A stretch of 64,000 nt of DNA from Sphingomonas prati (GTDB lineage Bacteria > Pseudomonadota > Alphaproteobacteria > Sphingomonadales > Sphingomonadaceae). Made by a program: the position numbers and the translations under genes. Positions 39,724 to 48,569 of the stretch are shown here, piece by piece (the stretch's first letter is position 1; each line of letters opens with the position of its first letter). The notes under the pieces are model-generated. The model was not told the DNA's origin. It did no database searches and worked only from the letters and a program-made list of their open reading frames with translations. The stretch lies in assembly GCF_014643515.1 (NCBI RefSeq), contig NZ_BMJP01000005.1, forward strand, positions 62,001 through 126,000. The letters run 5' to 3'.

Positions 39724-40710
39724 ATGAGGATGGCACATCGCATGGTTAAAGCAAGCAAGGCCTTGGACCGGGTCCTCGTCCTGGAAATGGTCCGCGTGAC
39801 CGAGGCCGCCGCCATTGCCGCATCCACGCTGGTCGGCCGCGGCGACGAGAAAGCCGCCGACGCCGCCGCTGTCGAAGCGATGCGCGCCGCCTTCAACGAA
39901 CTGGAATTCGACGGCACCGTCGTGATCGGCGAGGGCGAGCGCGACGAAGCCCCCATGCTCTTCATCGGCGAAAAGGTCGGCACCGGCCGCGGCCCCAAGA
40001 TCGACATCGCGCTCGATCCGCTCGAAGGCACCACTATCACCGCGAAGAACGGGCCGAACGCCCTCGCCGTGTTGGCGATCGCGGAGGAAGGCGGCCTGCT
40101 GAACGCCCCCGACGTCTACATGGACAAGCTCGCGATCGGGCCCGGCTACGCGCAGGACCTCGTCTCGCTCGACAAGACGCCGACGCAGAACGTCACGGCG
40201 CTCGCCGCGGCAAAGGGCGTCGAACCCAGCGAGATCATCGCCTGCGTGCTCGACCGCCCGCGCCATGAAAAGCTGATCGCCGAACTGCGTGCGCTTGGCT
40301 GCGGCATCATGCTGATCCCGGACGGCGATGTCGCGGGCGTCATTGCCGTTACTGATCCGGACACCACGATCGACATCTACCTCGGCTCCGGCGGCGCACC
40401 CGAAGGCGTGCTCGCCGCGGCCGCACTGGCCTGCGTCGGTGGCCATTTCCAGGGACGCCTGCTGTTCCGCAACGATGACGAGCGTGCGCGCGCCGCCAAG
40501 TGGGGCGTCACCGATCTCGACCGGATCTACCAATTGTCCGATCTGGTCCGCGGTGATGCGATCTTCGCGGCCACCGGCGTCACCGACGGCTCGCTGCTGT
40601 CGGGCGTGAAGCGCAAGAAGGGCGGGGTCATGACGACCGAAAGCGTCGTCATGCGCGCCAGCTCCGGCACCGTGCGCTGGGTTAAGGGCGAGCATCACAA
40701 GACGGCATGA
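39724..40710 (+). CDS. glpX: Class II fructose-1,6-bisphosphatase
   Basis: A 328-residue GlpX-type fructose-bisphosphatase for gluconeogenesis. Li+-sensitive phosphatase-fold signatures are clear: VIGEGERDEAPMLFIGE, DIALDPLEGTT (metal-binding Asp residues), VLDRPRHEKLI and YLGSGGAPEGVLAAAAL. ATG 39724 has a weak GGA at good spacing; ATG 39742 (MVKASKALDRV), where many homologues begin, is an equally good alternative. Followed after 50 nt by recJ on the same strand. Confidence 0.93.
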   Translation: MRMAHRMVKASKALDRVLVLEMVRVTEAAAIAASTLVGRGDEKAADAAAVEAMRAAFNELEFDGTVVIGEGERDEAPMLFIGEKVGTGRGPKIDIALDPLEGTTITAKNGPNALAVLAIAEEGGLLNAPDVYMDKLAIGPGYAQDLVSLDKTPTQNVTALAAAKGVEPSEIIACVLDRPRHEKLIAELRALGCGIMLIPDGDVAGVIAVTDPDTTIDIYLGSGGAPEGVLAAAALACVGGHFQGRLLFRNDDERARAAKWGVTDLDRIYQLSDLVRGDAIFAATGVTDGSLLSGVKRKKGGVMTTESVVMRASSGTVRWVKGEHHKTA

Positions 40711-40760
40711 TCCGGGCGAACGACATTTCCTAACCGGCATCCGTTCGCTAAGGCGGGCGG

Positions 40761-42536
40761 ATGTCTGCTTCTGTACTCGGTGTCGATCGTTCAATTCTGG
40801 GTCAGGCGTGGCGGTGGCGCGGGACCGATAGCCAGTTCGGCACCGAACCGGATGCCGGTTTCCGTCCCGATGATCTCGTCACGCAATTGCTGCTCACCCG
40901 CGGGTGCCCGCGCGACGCCGTCGAAACGCATCGGCTGCCCACCATCCGCGGCTTCATGCCGGACCCGTCGATCTTTCGTGACATGGACCGCGCGGCGGAA
41001 AGGTTCGCTGACGCCGTCTGCAACCGCGAAGCGGTGGCAATCTTCGGCGACTATGACGTCGATGGTGCCACGTCCGCCGCGCTAATGGTCCGCCTGCTCC
41101 GCGCCCTCGGCTTGAACCCCGCGGCCTACATTCCCGACCGCATCACCGAAGGATACGGCCCGACGACCGCCGCTCTGCTGCGCCTAGGTCAGGCCGGCGC
41201 ATCGCTGATCCTCACGGTCGATTGCGGCGCCCAATCCTACGAACCCCTCGCCGCCGCGCACGCCGCCGGTATCGACGTCGTCGTGGTCGATCATCACAAA
41301 TGCGCGTCGGAACTGCCGGTCGCCTTCGCCGTCGTGAACCCCAACCGGCTGGACGAGGACGCCGGCGCGGCGTTCGGCCACCTGGCAGCGGTAGGCGTCG
41401 CATTCTTGCTGGCCGCCGCCCTCCTGCGAACGCTGCGCTCAAGGAATTTTTTCGAAAGCCACCCCGAACCCAAACTGATCGACCTGCTCGACTTGGTCGC
41501 GCTCGGCACTGTGGCGGACGTCGCCGCACTCAAGGGTCTCAACCGCGCCTTCGTGACGCAAGGGCTGAAGGTCATGGGCGCACGTCGCAACGTTGGCCTG
41601 TCCGCGCTCGTCGACGTCTCTCGCCTCTCCCGCGTGCCCACCTGCACCGATCTCGGCTTCGCGCTCGGCCCGCGCATCAATGCCGGCGGTCGCGTGGGAA
41701 AGTCCGATCTCGGCGTTCGATTGCTGACCACCGACGACGCGGACGAGGCGGAAGCGCTAGCGATCGAACTCGACCGCCTCAACGGCGACAGACGCTTGAT
41801 CGAAACCGCTGTCAACGAGGCCGCTGAACTCGCGCTCCGGACGGCCTCGGATCAATCTGTAGCGATCGTCTCCGGCAAGACCTGGCATCCCGGCGTCATT
41901 GGCATTGTCGCCGGCCGCCTGAAAGAACAGCTCGGACGACCGGTGATCGTGATCGCCATCGACGAAGACGGCCTCGGCAAGGGCTCTGGCCGTTCGATCT
42001 CCGGCGTCGATCTCGGTGCCGCCGTCCTGGCCGCAAAGGACTCCGGTCTCCTGATCGCAGGCGGTGGCCACGCCATGGCCGCGGGCCTCTCGATCGACGC
42101 CGACCGGATCCCGGCTTTGGGCGAGTTCCTGCACGAGCGGCTGGCTGCGGTCGTGGAACGATCCAGACAGGATCGCGCCATCCTGTTCGACGCCGTCATC
42201 GCCCCCGGCGGCCTCACACCCGATCTCGTCACCTCGCTGGACGAGGCCGGTCCGTACGGCATGGGATGGCCCGCCCCGCGCATCGCCGCAGGCCCCGTTC
42301 GCGTCATCCGCGCCGACACCGTCGGCAACGGTCATGTCCGCGCCGTGGTCGCTGGTGCCGACGGCCGGTCGGTTAAGACCGTCGCATTCCGCCACGCCGC
42401 CACGCCGCTCGGCCAGGCACTTCTCGGAGCCGGCCCGGACCGCCGCCTCTGGATCGCCGGCCGCGCGAAGATCGACGACTGGAACGGTCGCATGTCCGCC
42501 GAACTGCATCTCGAAGACGCCGCATGGGCCGACTGA
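40761..42536 (+). CDS. recJ: Single-stranded-DNA-specific exonuclease RecJ
   Basis: A 591-residue DHH-family 5'-3' ssDNA exonuclease for recombination, mismatch and excision repair. DHH motifs: FGDYDVDGATSAAL (motif I), VDCGAQS, VVVDHHKC (motif III) and the DHHA1 motif GGGHAMAAGLS. The C-terminal OB-like domain (VRVIRADTVGNGHVRAVV) is present. Length is usual. The stop lies about 57 nt before tRNA-Glu. Confidence 0.95.
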   Translation: MSASVLGVDRSILGQAWRWRGTDSQFGTEPDAGFRPDDLVTQLLLTRGCPRDAVETHRLPTIRGFMPDPSIFRDMDRAAERFADAVCNREAVAIFGDYDVDGATSAALMVRLLRALGLNPAAYIPDRITEGYGPTTAALLRLGQAGASLILTVDCGAQSYEPLAAAHAAGIDVVVVDHHKCASELPVAFAVVNPNRLDEDAGAAFGHLAAVGVAFLLAAALLRTLRSRNFFESHPEPKLIDLLDLVALGTVADVAALKGLNRAFVTQGLKVMGARRNVGLSALVDVSRLSRVPTCTDLGFALGPRINAGGRVGKSDLGVRLLTTDDADEAEALAIELDRLNGDRRLIETAVNEAAELALRTASDQSVAIVSGKTWHPGVIGIVAGRLKEQLGRPVIVIAIDEDGLGKGSGRSISGVDLGAAVLAAKDSGLLIAGGGHAMAAGLSIDADRIPALGEFLHERLAAVVERSRQDRAILFDAVIAPGGLTPDLVTSLDEAGPYGMGWPAPRIAAGPVRVIRADTVGNGHVRAVVAGADGRSVKTVAFRHAATPLGQALLGAGPDRRLWIAGRAKIDDWNGRMSAELHLEDAAWAD

Positions 42537-42593
42537 ACCGATACCGGCTTGACCGCTCCCCCACTTGCCCCTAATCGGCAGTCCGCGCTGCAC

Positions 42594-42669
42594 GGCCCCA
42601 TCGTCTAGCGGTCTAGGACGTCGCCCTTTCACGGCGAAAACACGGGTTCGATTCCCGTTGGGGTCACCA
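42594..42669 (+). tRNA. tRNA-Glu(TTC)
   Basis: Acceptor stem GGCCCCA/TGGGGTC, anticodon loop CTTTCAC with anticodon TTC, T-arm CGGGTTCGATTCCCG, encoded CCA at 42667-42669. Intact on the left of the island, so integration did not destroy it. Confidence 0.95.
42630..42669. repeat. attL: 40-bp tRNA-Glu 3'-end direct repeat
   Basis: CACGGCGAAAACACGGGTTC and onward to CACCA; identical over 40 bp to 57813-57852. It marks the integrase crossover region. Confidence 0.9.
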
Positions 42670-42687
42670 CGTTGAAAACGTTGGTTC

Positions 42688-43707
42688 TTATAAAGCGACT
42701 GGTCCGAATTGGACCAGATTTACCCCCGGCAGCATAATCAATTTACCCCCGACCAGTTCGGCGGCCGTCGTCTTGGCAATCATGAGCGCTAGCGCGCGCT
42801 TGCCGTAGTGGCGCACCATCGCGGCAGACATGCCGAGCATCGCGCCGACTTCACTGTCGTTCTTGCCGGTCTCCAGCAGGTAGCAGCACGCGTTCTTGCG
42901 CAGGCCGTGGAACACAAACGTGTCCCCCTCCCCGATCATCTCGCGCGCGGTCAGATCGGCCAGCACTTCCTTGACCGGCTTCATCTCCATCAGGTCGCGG
43001 ATCCTGCTCTGAACCGCGCCAGTCGTGCCGAACGGTTTCCCGAACCGATCGTAGAGCAGCGTCACCGCCTTGCGCGGCTGTGCGGCGAGCTCCGCGGTCC
43101 AGAACGGGTGCATCGGCACCGAGACGTGAACGTTCGTCTTCGCCTGCGTGAGCGACATCACGCCGTCCTCGATCCAGCCGTACTGCATGCGGATCACATC
43201 GGAGTTGCGCTGCCCGGAACACAGGCCGGCAACAAGCAGCATCCGCGTGATCGGCGTGGCAACCTCCAGACAGACGCGAAGCAAGTCGGCGGGCCACGGT
43301 TCGTACTCACCGATTCTCAGCGCCTTTATGCCGCTCGCAGGATTATCACCGCGCCAGTCGTGCTTCGCTGCGTAGGCCATCAGCACGCGGAACACCGTTA
43401 GCCAGTTGTTCGCCTTGCCCGGTGTCTCGGCGAACTTGTCTCGCATGCGGTAAATATGAGCTGGCCGAACGCCCGTCACCGATCGAGCGCCATGGTCGGC
43501 CTCGATAAGGTCCAGATAGCGGCGGTAGTTCGCGCGGGTCGTGGCGCTGGGGACCTCGCCGAACTCGGACCCGCTGCGATACGCCACGACCAGAGCTCCG
43601 ATGCTGCCCGGTGCCGGCGTCGCACGGGTCGGCGCGCTGCTAGTGGGTGTCGATAGGCGCTGGTATTCCTGTTCGAAGTTGGGGGCGTCGATCGCGGGCA
43701 GCCGCAT
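42688..43707 (-). CDS. Tyrosine recombinase / island integrase
   Basis: A 339-residue site-specific recombinase. The N-terminal SAM-like/core-binding region (TTRANYRRYLDLIEADHGAR) precedes the catalytic domain. Catalytic residues seen: Arg in CSGQRNSDVIR, a Lys-containing LTQAKTN beta-hairpin, HGLRKNACCYL (His, Arg), and the nucleophile Tyr in MVRHYGKRA. The stop lies 18 bp from the tRNA CCA end, typical for tRNA-targeting integrases. It is probably responsible for the 40-bp att repeats. Looks intact. Confidence 0.9.
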   Translation of the reverse strand: MRLPAIDAPNFEQEYQRLSTPTSSAPTRATPAPGSIGALVVAYRSGSEFGEVPSATTRANYRRYLDLIEADHGARSVTGVRPAHIYRMRDKFAETPGKANNWLTVFRVLMAYAAKHDWRGDNPASGIKALRIGEYEPWPADLLRVCLEVATPITRMLLVAGLCSGQRNSDVIRMQYGWIEDGVMSLTQAKTNVHVSVPMHPFWTAELAAQPRKAVTLLYDRFGKPFGTTGAVQSRIRDLMEMKPVKEVLADLTAREMIGEGDTFVFHGLRKNACCYLLETGKNDSEVGAMLGMSAAMVRHYGKRALALMIAKTTAAELVGGKLIMLPGVNLVQFGPVAL

Positions 43708-43835
43708 GTGGTGATCCTTGCCGTCGACCTTACGACGGAAATACAGATAGGGGCCGATCTATTTTACGTTACGGCGGTCCACTACACATCGTCCCATGAA
43801 CTGTCTCTCGGCCCGGCTTCGCTCGCGTGTACGTG

Positions 43836-44015
43836 CTAGGGTGGGCCGAGACCGAACTGCGCGTCAACGATGGCGTCGAGCTGGCGTCATGCCCACAGGA
43901 CGTTGCAGCCGTCCTTCACGCCGCGGTTGCCGTAGCGCGTGCGGAACGTGGATACCGACACGCCCATGTACATGGCGGCGACCTCGGCCGTCATACGTGC
44001 CGGCCAGTCCGGCAT
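43836..44015 (-). pseudogene. AlpA/Xis-like HTH gene interrupted by TGA
   Basis: From ATG 44015 the product reads MPDWPARMTAEVAAMYMGVS and on through STFRTRYGNRGVKDGCNVLWA, a MerR/AlpA-type HTH as found beside integrases. TGA at 43887-43889 then stops the frame, yet the same frame continues RQLDAIVDAQFGLGPP to TAG at 43836-43838. The usual family end fits this tail, and TGA is one transition from CGA (Arg). So either a 42-residue truncated protein is made or the gene is dead. It precedes the integrase on the same strand, as expected of an excisionase. Confidence 0.6.
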
Positions 44016-44283
44016 CGCCTGCAGGCGGGCGAGCGCGGTCACGTGGCTTCGAACCCTAGCGCCAGGCGCAGGCGAACATACTCGACGGTCGGCATGCGCG
44101 GCGGTTTCGCCTCGGCAACCCATCGGTACTTCAGACGCTGCGTGTCCCGCCGCGCGCGGCGGCCGGTGAGGACGTCACCGCGGCTGCCACACCGCGTTAT
44201 AAAAATCGGCAACCTGGTTTGAGTCAGGAGCGGCGCAAGGCGCCAGCCTCGCGCCGTTCTGCATTTTGCGTTATCCAATAATC

Positions 44284-44484
44284 ATGACTACGTCAATTAC
44301 AGATAACTCAAAAAAGCGCGGCCGGGGTCGACCTTCGACTGGCGGTCCGATGAAGCTGATCGGCGTCCGCATGCCGGATGAAGAGATCGCGGCCATCGAT
44401 ACGTGGACCGCGCAGCAGGATCCTGCCCCGTCGCGACCGGAGGCGTTGCGAACGCTCGCTCGTACTGCGCTGTTAACAAGGTGA
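44284..44484 (+). CDS. Ribbon-helix-helix-type small DNA-binding protein
   Basis: A 66-residue protein from ATG 44284. A basic N-terminus (KKRGRGRPSTGG) is followed by a ribbon-helix-helix pattern: strand MKLIGVRMPDEEIAAIDTW, then a helix through SRPEALRTLARTALL. CopG/Arc-like proteins of this size regulate plasmid or island functions, or act as antitoxins. No toxin-like ORF is adjacent. It faces away from the integrase and could control the int/xis promoters; this is an inference from position. Confidence 0.65.
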   Translation: MTTSITDNSKKRGRGRPSTGGPMKLIGVRMPDEEIAAIDTWTAQQDPAPSRPEALRTLARTALLTR

Positions 44485-44640
44485 TAAAGTACTGCAGTGG
44501 CAGCCGTTGCAAAACGGCGGTCTATCAGGGTGCTGAATCAGTTTCGGTTGCCTTATTCACCGACGATTAGACGATAACAACTGCTGTAGGAAAGTTCCTA
44601 TCGGTCAAATGCGCGTCGATAATGACTGGCCCTTGCGACC

Positions 44641-47175
44641 TTAGAACAGCTTGCGCAGTGACACCGTCACGACACGGCCGCGCGGATCAAGCAGGTCAGG
44701 CTGGTAGCGATACGGCACTGCCCCGCTGGTGTCGCGAACCCGCTGACGCGCATCGGTCACGTTCGTGATCTCCAGTTTCAAGCCGAGACTCCGCGTCCAG
44801 TCCTGCTTCGGCAGGAAATGGTGGACGCTCAGCGTGAAGCCGGCGTTCGCCTTGCACAGCGGCGCGAAGCGCAGCGTCGACGCAGGCACCGCCCCGCGGA
44901 CTCGCGCCCGGCCCGTGCAGTAGAAATCGAACGTGCCCCCGTTGCCCAGATAGTTGATCCCGCCATATCCGTAGCCCGCCAACTGCGGCGTGATGAGCCC
45001 CGACAGCGTATCGCCGGCCAGCAGGTCCAGCGTACCGGCCCCCGGCCTCAGCTGTACGCGGTCGGAAAACCGGATCGTCGGCCCCAGCCCACCGTAGAAG
45101 CTGGGCCGGTTGGGTGGCGGACCGCCGGGCGTCGCCGGTGGCCTGGCGCGACCGATCTGACCGGTAGCGCTCAACGTCATGTTCAGCGTCCGCTGCCGCT
45201 CGCGAAAGATGTTCGTCGGCCGAAACGCCACCGACGACAGCGCACCATTGGCATCGCGCACGAACAGGTCGGGTAGCCCCGCCTCGGTATCGGGCGTCAG
45301 TGCGTAGACCGTCTGGACGCCGTTCGCGATGCGGGTCGCCTCGTACGTCGCGCCGATCCGCAGCTCGCGACCTGCGAACGGCTTAATCGTCGCGCCGATC
45401 GACTGCACGCGGCGACGCTCGGCGACCAGATCCGGATTGCCGCCGACCAGCAGTGTGACCAGCGTCGACCGGCCGTTCGCGAAATCGAACAGCGACACCT
45501 GCGGCGCGCTCGACTGCGGCGTCGCAAGCTGGTCGAGCGTCGGCGCGGTGCCCGACCGCTTCAGCTGGACCAGGACCTGAACCGGCGGGACCGGCGACCA
45601 GTTGAGCCCCAGCGTCGCGTCCGCCAGTGTCCCGAACCGTCCGACCCGGCGCACCGTCCCCGACGCGTTGGCGGACAGCTCCCCCGCCCATGGCAGGAAC
45701 GCCTCGCGCCGCGACGCCAGCGGCACGTCGACCGCCACCGCCCCCTCGATCCGGCCGCGCCCGAACGCCACCGCATAAGGATCGGCGCCGCGCGTCTCGC
45801 CCTCGGTCCGCGTCTGTTCGGTCTCGACCGTCCCGGTCACCGTCACCCGCCCGGCGGGCACGCGCAGCGGACGACCGGTCGCGACCAGCTTGGCCCCCGC
45901 CCCCTGCGTCGTCTGCACCGTCCGGTCGATCAGCCGATCGGCGACCAGTGCCGGCGCGAACGGCTGGAACGGATCGGCACCCGCCGCGATCGCCGCGTTC
46001 GCGGCCGCAACGTCGATCCCCTTGAAGATGACGCCGGCCCGGCGCTGCGTATCGACCGTCCCGGTCAAATCCCACTGCCACCCGCGCACCGCGCCACGCA
46101 CCACCCCGCTCGCGTGCAACGTCGTCGTCTCGACCCGCTGGCGGAGCCGGGCCCCCTCGACCAGGTAACGCTGGAGCAGCACGTCGCTGCCAAACGGCGA
46201 GAAGGGATTGTCCGCCGGCACGAACAGCGTGGCGCCGGCCGGTCCGAACAAGGTGACGTCGCGGCTGTGGTCGGCGGTCACCGTCACCGAGCCCGACAGC
46301 TTGGGGCCGATCCGGTCGGCCAGCACCGCCTCGCCGTGGATCGTGTCGTTCGCCGGCACCAGCGACCGGAACGGCGTCAGGTCGAACAGCCGCGGCTGGT
46401 TCGGCGCAGCGGCGAACCCGGCCAGATCGGGCAGGCCGACCGGCACGGGCGCGATCGTCACGACCTGACCGGACAGCGCGGACAGGCTAGGATCGATCTC
46501 GCCGCCCGTAAGCCCGGTGACGTTGCCGCGTGCGTCGAACAGGACGTCGGGGTCCGGCCGGATGTTACGCCGCGACTGCAACAGATTGTCGGTGCGGCGC
46601 GCATCGAACGACAGCGTCAGACGGCGATCGTTCGCGAGCCGGGTCAAGTCCAGATGCGCGTTTTCGGTGGCGCCACCGCCGCGCGTCGTGGTCCCCCCGG
46701 CGGCCTTCAACGCAAGCTGCCGGAAACGGCGCTTGGTGATGAAGTTCACGACGCGCCGCGTCGGTGGGTAGCCATATTGCAGCGCCACCGGCTCGGGCAG
46801 GACATCGACGCGCTCGATCGCCTCGGGCGGCAGGTTGCCGATGTCCTGATAGCCCGACACACGCTGCGCATTGAGCAGGAAGATCGGTTCCTGCCCGTCT
46901 CCCGACTGCGTCACGGCGCGCAGCGGACGCAGCAGTTCGGAGATCGAGGTTGCGCCGCTTGCGGCGATCGCAGCCTCATCCAAAGTCGCTAGTGACTGGA
47001 GGCTGGTCTGAACGGTACCGCGCCGACCGATGACGACAACCTCGGATGCGCTGCGGTCAATGCCCGGCGCAGGTCCAGAAGACGCGTCTTTCGGAACCTG
47101 ACAAGTGCCCATGGCAGCGGTCGTCAGCACGCCCGCCGTCAACGCCGCCCGCACGAATCCCAAGTTGCTTCGCAC
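44641..47175 (-). CDS. TonB-dependent receptor (island-borne)
   Basis: An 844-residue outer-membrane receptor. GTG 47175 with GGGGGA 6 nt upstream gives a signal-like N-terminus (RSNLGFVRAALTAGVLTTAA); the open frame extends further without homology. VVVIGRRGTVQTSLQSLATLD resembles a TonB box and plug start. The plug (FLLNAQRVSGYQDIGNLPPEAIERVDVL, key part NLPPEAIERVDVLPE) precedes a beta-barrel of about 650 residues, ending in the terminal strand GRVVTVSLRKLF. The barrel is shorter than that of the Oar-like receptor and there is no carboxypeptidase-like domain. Ligand unknown. Confidence 0.88.
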   Translation of the reverse strand: MRSNLGFVRAALTAGVLTTAAMGTCQVPKDASSGPAPGIDRSASEVVVIGRRGTVQTSLQSLATLDEAAIAASGATSISELLRPLRAVTQSGDGQEPIFLLNAQRVSGYQDIGNLPPEAIERVDVLPEPVALQYGYPPTRRVVNFITKRRFRQLALKAAGGTTTRGGGATENAHLDLTRLANDRRLTLSFDARRTDNLLQSRRNIRPDPDVLFDARGNVTGLTGGEIDPSLSALSGQVVTIAPVPVGLPDLAGFAAAPNQPRLFDLTPFRSLVPANDTIHGEAVLADRIGPKLSGSVTVTADHSRDVTLFGPAGATLFVPADNPFSPFGSDVLLQRYLVEGARLRQRVETTTLHASGVVRGAVRGWQWDLTGTVDTQRRAGVIFKGIDVAAANAAIAAGADPFQPFAPALVADRLIDRTVQTTQGAGAKLVATGRPLRVPAGRVTVTGTVETEQTRTEGETRGADPYAVAFGRGRIEGAVAVDVPLASRREAFLPWAGELSANASGTVRRVGRFGTLADATLGLNWSPVPPVQVLVQLKRSGTAPTLDQLATPQSSAPQVSLFDFANGRSTLVTLLVGGNPDLVAERRRVQSIGATIKPFAGRELRIGATYEATRIANGVQTVYALTPDTEAGLPDLFVRDANGALSSVAFRPTNIFRERQRTLNMTLSATGQIGRARPPATPGGPPPNRPSFYGGLGPTIRFSDRVQLRPGAGTLDLLAGDTLSGLITPQLAGYGYGGINYLGNGGTFDFYCTGRARVRGAVPASTLRFAPLCKANAGFTLSVHHFLPKQDWTRSLGLKLEITNVTDARQRVRDTSGAVPYRYQPDLLDPRGRVVTVSLRKLF

Positions 47176-47816
47176 CAGCGTCCCCCGTTCGCGCTGGACA
47201 ATGGCTAACCGCACTCTTGAACAAGGGCAATGAGACGCCGAAAGCTGCTGTATAACTGAAACATCCGCGGCGTCCCCGGGGCTGGAAAATCTCATAGCGG
47301 GCGAGGGACGCACTCACATGACGTCGAGGACATTGTAACCGATTTGACGGGCTGCGACGCGGACGGGCTGCCTGACCGGACGTTGATCACGGCGCGTGCA
47401 TTGGCCACCTAAGTGCGGTTGTTACGGCGCCAACAAGGAAGCAATCAGAGCTACCTATCGCGCAAGCCGATCAAACCGCGTGGCCACTACGACGTCACCT
47501 AGCCGGATCTGGTCAATGGGCGGTTTAACTCGGGGCAATCGAGCCTGACGCCGGACACTTTCTCTTCGAACACTTGGCGGCAGCTGGCTTCGCTTAGGCG
47601 ATGACGAGGCATCACGTGTGCTGTCACGCCTATGGGGCGGCCCATACTAAAGCGCGTAGCGGTCGGGCTGCATGGAACGCTCTTCTATGACAATGACCGT
47701 CGCCAACTCCCCACCTCCAAGCGGCAGGTTGATTGGGATGAACAATCGATTAATCCCGCACAGCGCGTGCTATTTGCTCGGCGTCGTAATTGAACGCTTC
47801 GCCCAATAGCGGACGT
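47176..47816. other. Gap with possible IS5-family transposase remnant
   Basis: No intact gene over 640 bp. Forward-strand fragments GCDADGLPDRTLI (near 47350) and YLSRKPIKPRGHYDV (near 47450) loosely resemble the catalytic part of IS5-type transposases (GYDADW..RDAL, IP.RK....P..YD), with stops and frame changes between. A dispersed-repeat half copy (ATAGCGGACGTTC) closes the gap near 47807. Confidence 0.35.
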
Positions 47817-48350
47817 TCAGCTAACTGTGGCGATACGCTGAACAATCGCACTGGCAGCTTCGATCGGTGTAAGAGTTCCTGTATCGATCCGCAGCGCGGC
47901 CTCCGGCATCTGTCTCATGCAGGCGGTCATCGAAGGTCTAAGCTCACGAAGGATTTCCAACGAGCGCAGCTTGCCGAACTGCTCGCGCGAGGGGTTCACA
48001 AGCCGCCGCTCCTGCTCGATCTCGTCCAGATCAAGAGCTATGAACGTCACCTGTCCTCCTGCTCGTGCGACCAAGCGCAGAACGCTATCGGGGAAGTCCG
48101 TGGAAACACTCGGTTCGGGCGCGAACGTAAAGATTAGCGATTGCCCGGAAGACGCTGCGGCGGAGATCGTCTCTAACCAGAATTGCTCTCGCAGGCGCAC
48201 AAACTCCGGTGAACCGAACGGGAACACCGCCGCGACCGCATCTACAATGAGATGATTGTGGAAAAGCGGTGCCCGGATCTGCTCGGCCACCAGTCGGCCG
48301 ATCGTCAGCTTGCCGCTCGCAACAGGGCCGTAGATGAAAATCAAACGCAT
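47817..48350 (-). CDS. Small P-loop kinase-like ATPase
   Basis: A 177-residue protein from ATG 48350. The Walker A GPVASGKLT near residue 8 follows a hydrophobic strand (RLIFIY), giving the adenylate/shikimate-kinase-like pattern RLIFIYGPVASGKLTIG. A later VTFIALDLDEIEQERRL and the Arg-rich region KLRSLEILRELRPS resemble the LID region. AAA_33-type kinases of this size phosphorylate small molecules or nucleic-acid ends; no substrate can be named. It is flanked on both sides by dispersed-repeat copies, so it may be a separately acquired unit inside the island. Confidence 0.75.
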   Translation of the reverse strand: MRLIFIYGPVASGKLTIGRLVAEQIRAPLFHNHLIVDAVAAVFPFGSPEFVRLREQFWLETISAAASSGQSLIFTFAPEPSVSTDFPDSVLRLVARAGGQVTFIALDLDEIEQERRLVNPSREQFGKLRSLEILRELRPSMTACMRQMPEAALRIDTGTLTPIEAASAIVQRIATVS

Positions 48351-48404
48351 GCCGCTCGTTATGCCTCCAGCAGACTCTTCCACGTCATAGCGTGGCCGTC
48401 CGCT

Positions 48405-48475
48405 TCCCACCAAACCCGGACGTTCGGCACCGATGGCATACGAATGTCCGGTAACGCCCAATTGCGGACGTTCTA
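48405..48475. repeat. Dispersed TCCGC/GCGGAC repeat copies
   Basis: CGTCCGCTTCCCACCAAACCCGGACGTTCGG, then GAATGTCCGGTAACGCCCAATTGCGGACGTTC. Two adjacent degenerate units upstream of the kinase gene; a half unit lies on its other side near 47807. Confidence 0.5.
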
Positions 48476-48569
48476 AACTGCTGGCATCGTAACAGCGTAG
48501 CCGCAGATTGCTGCTACGCTTTTATCATCGCGTCCGTTGCAAGCGAATCAAGGTGTGGGATCGACCTGT

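Noticed and set aside
43827-44222. Forward 131-codon frame by the integrase
   Set aside because: Overlaps the HTH gene on the other strand and lacks a ribosome binding site or homology.
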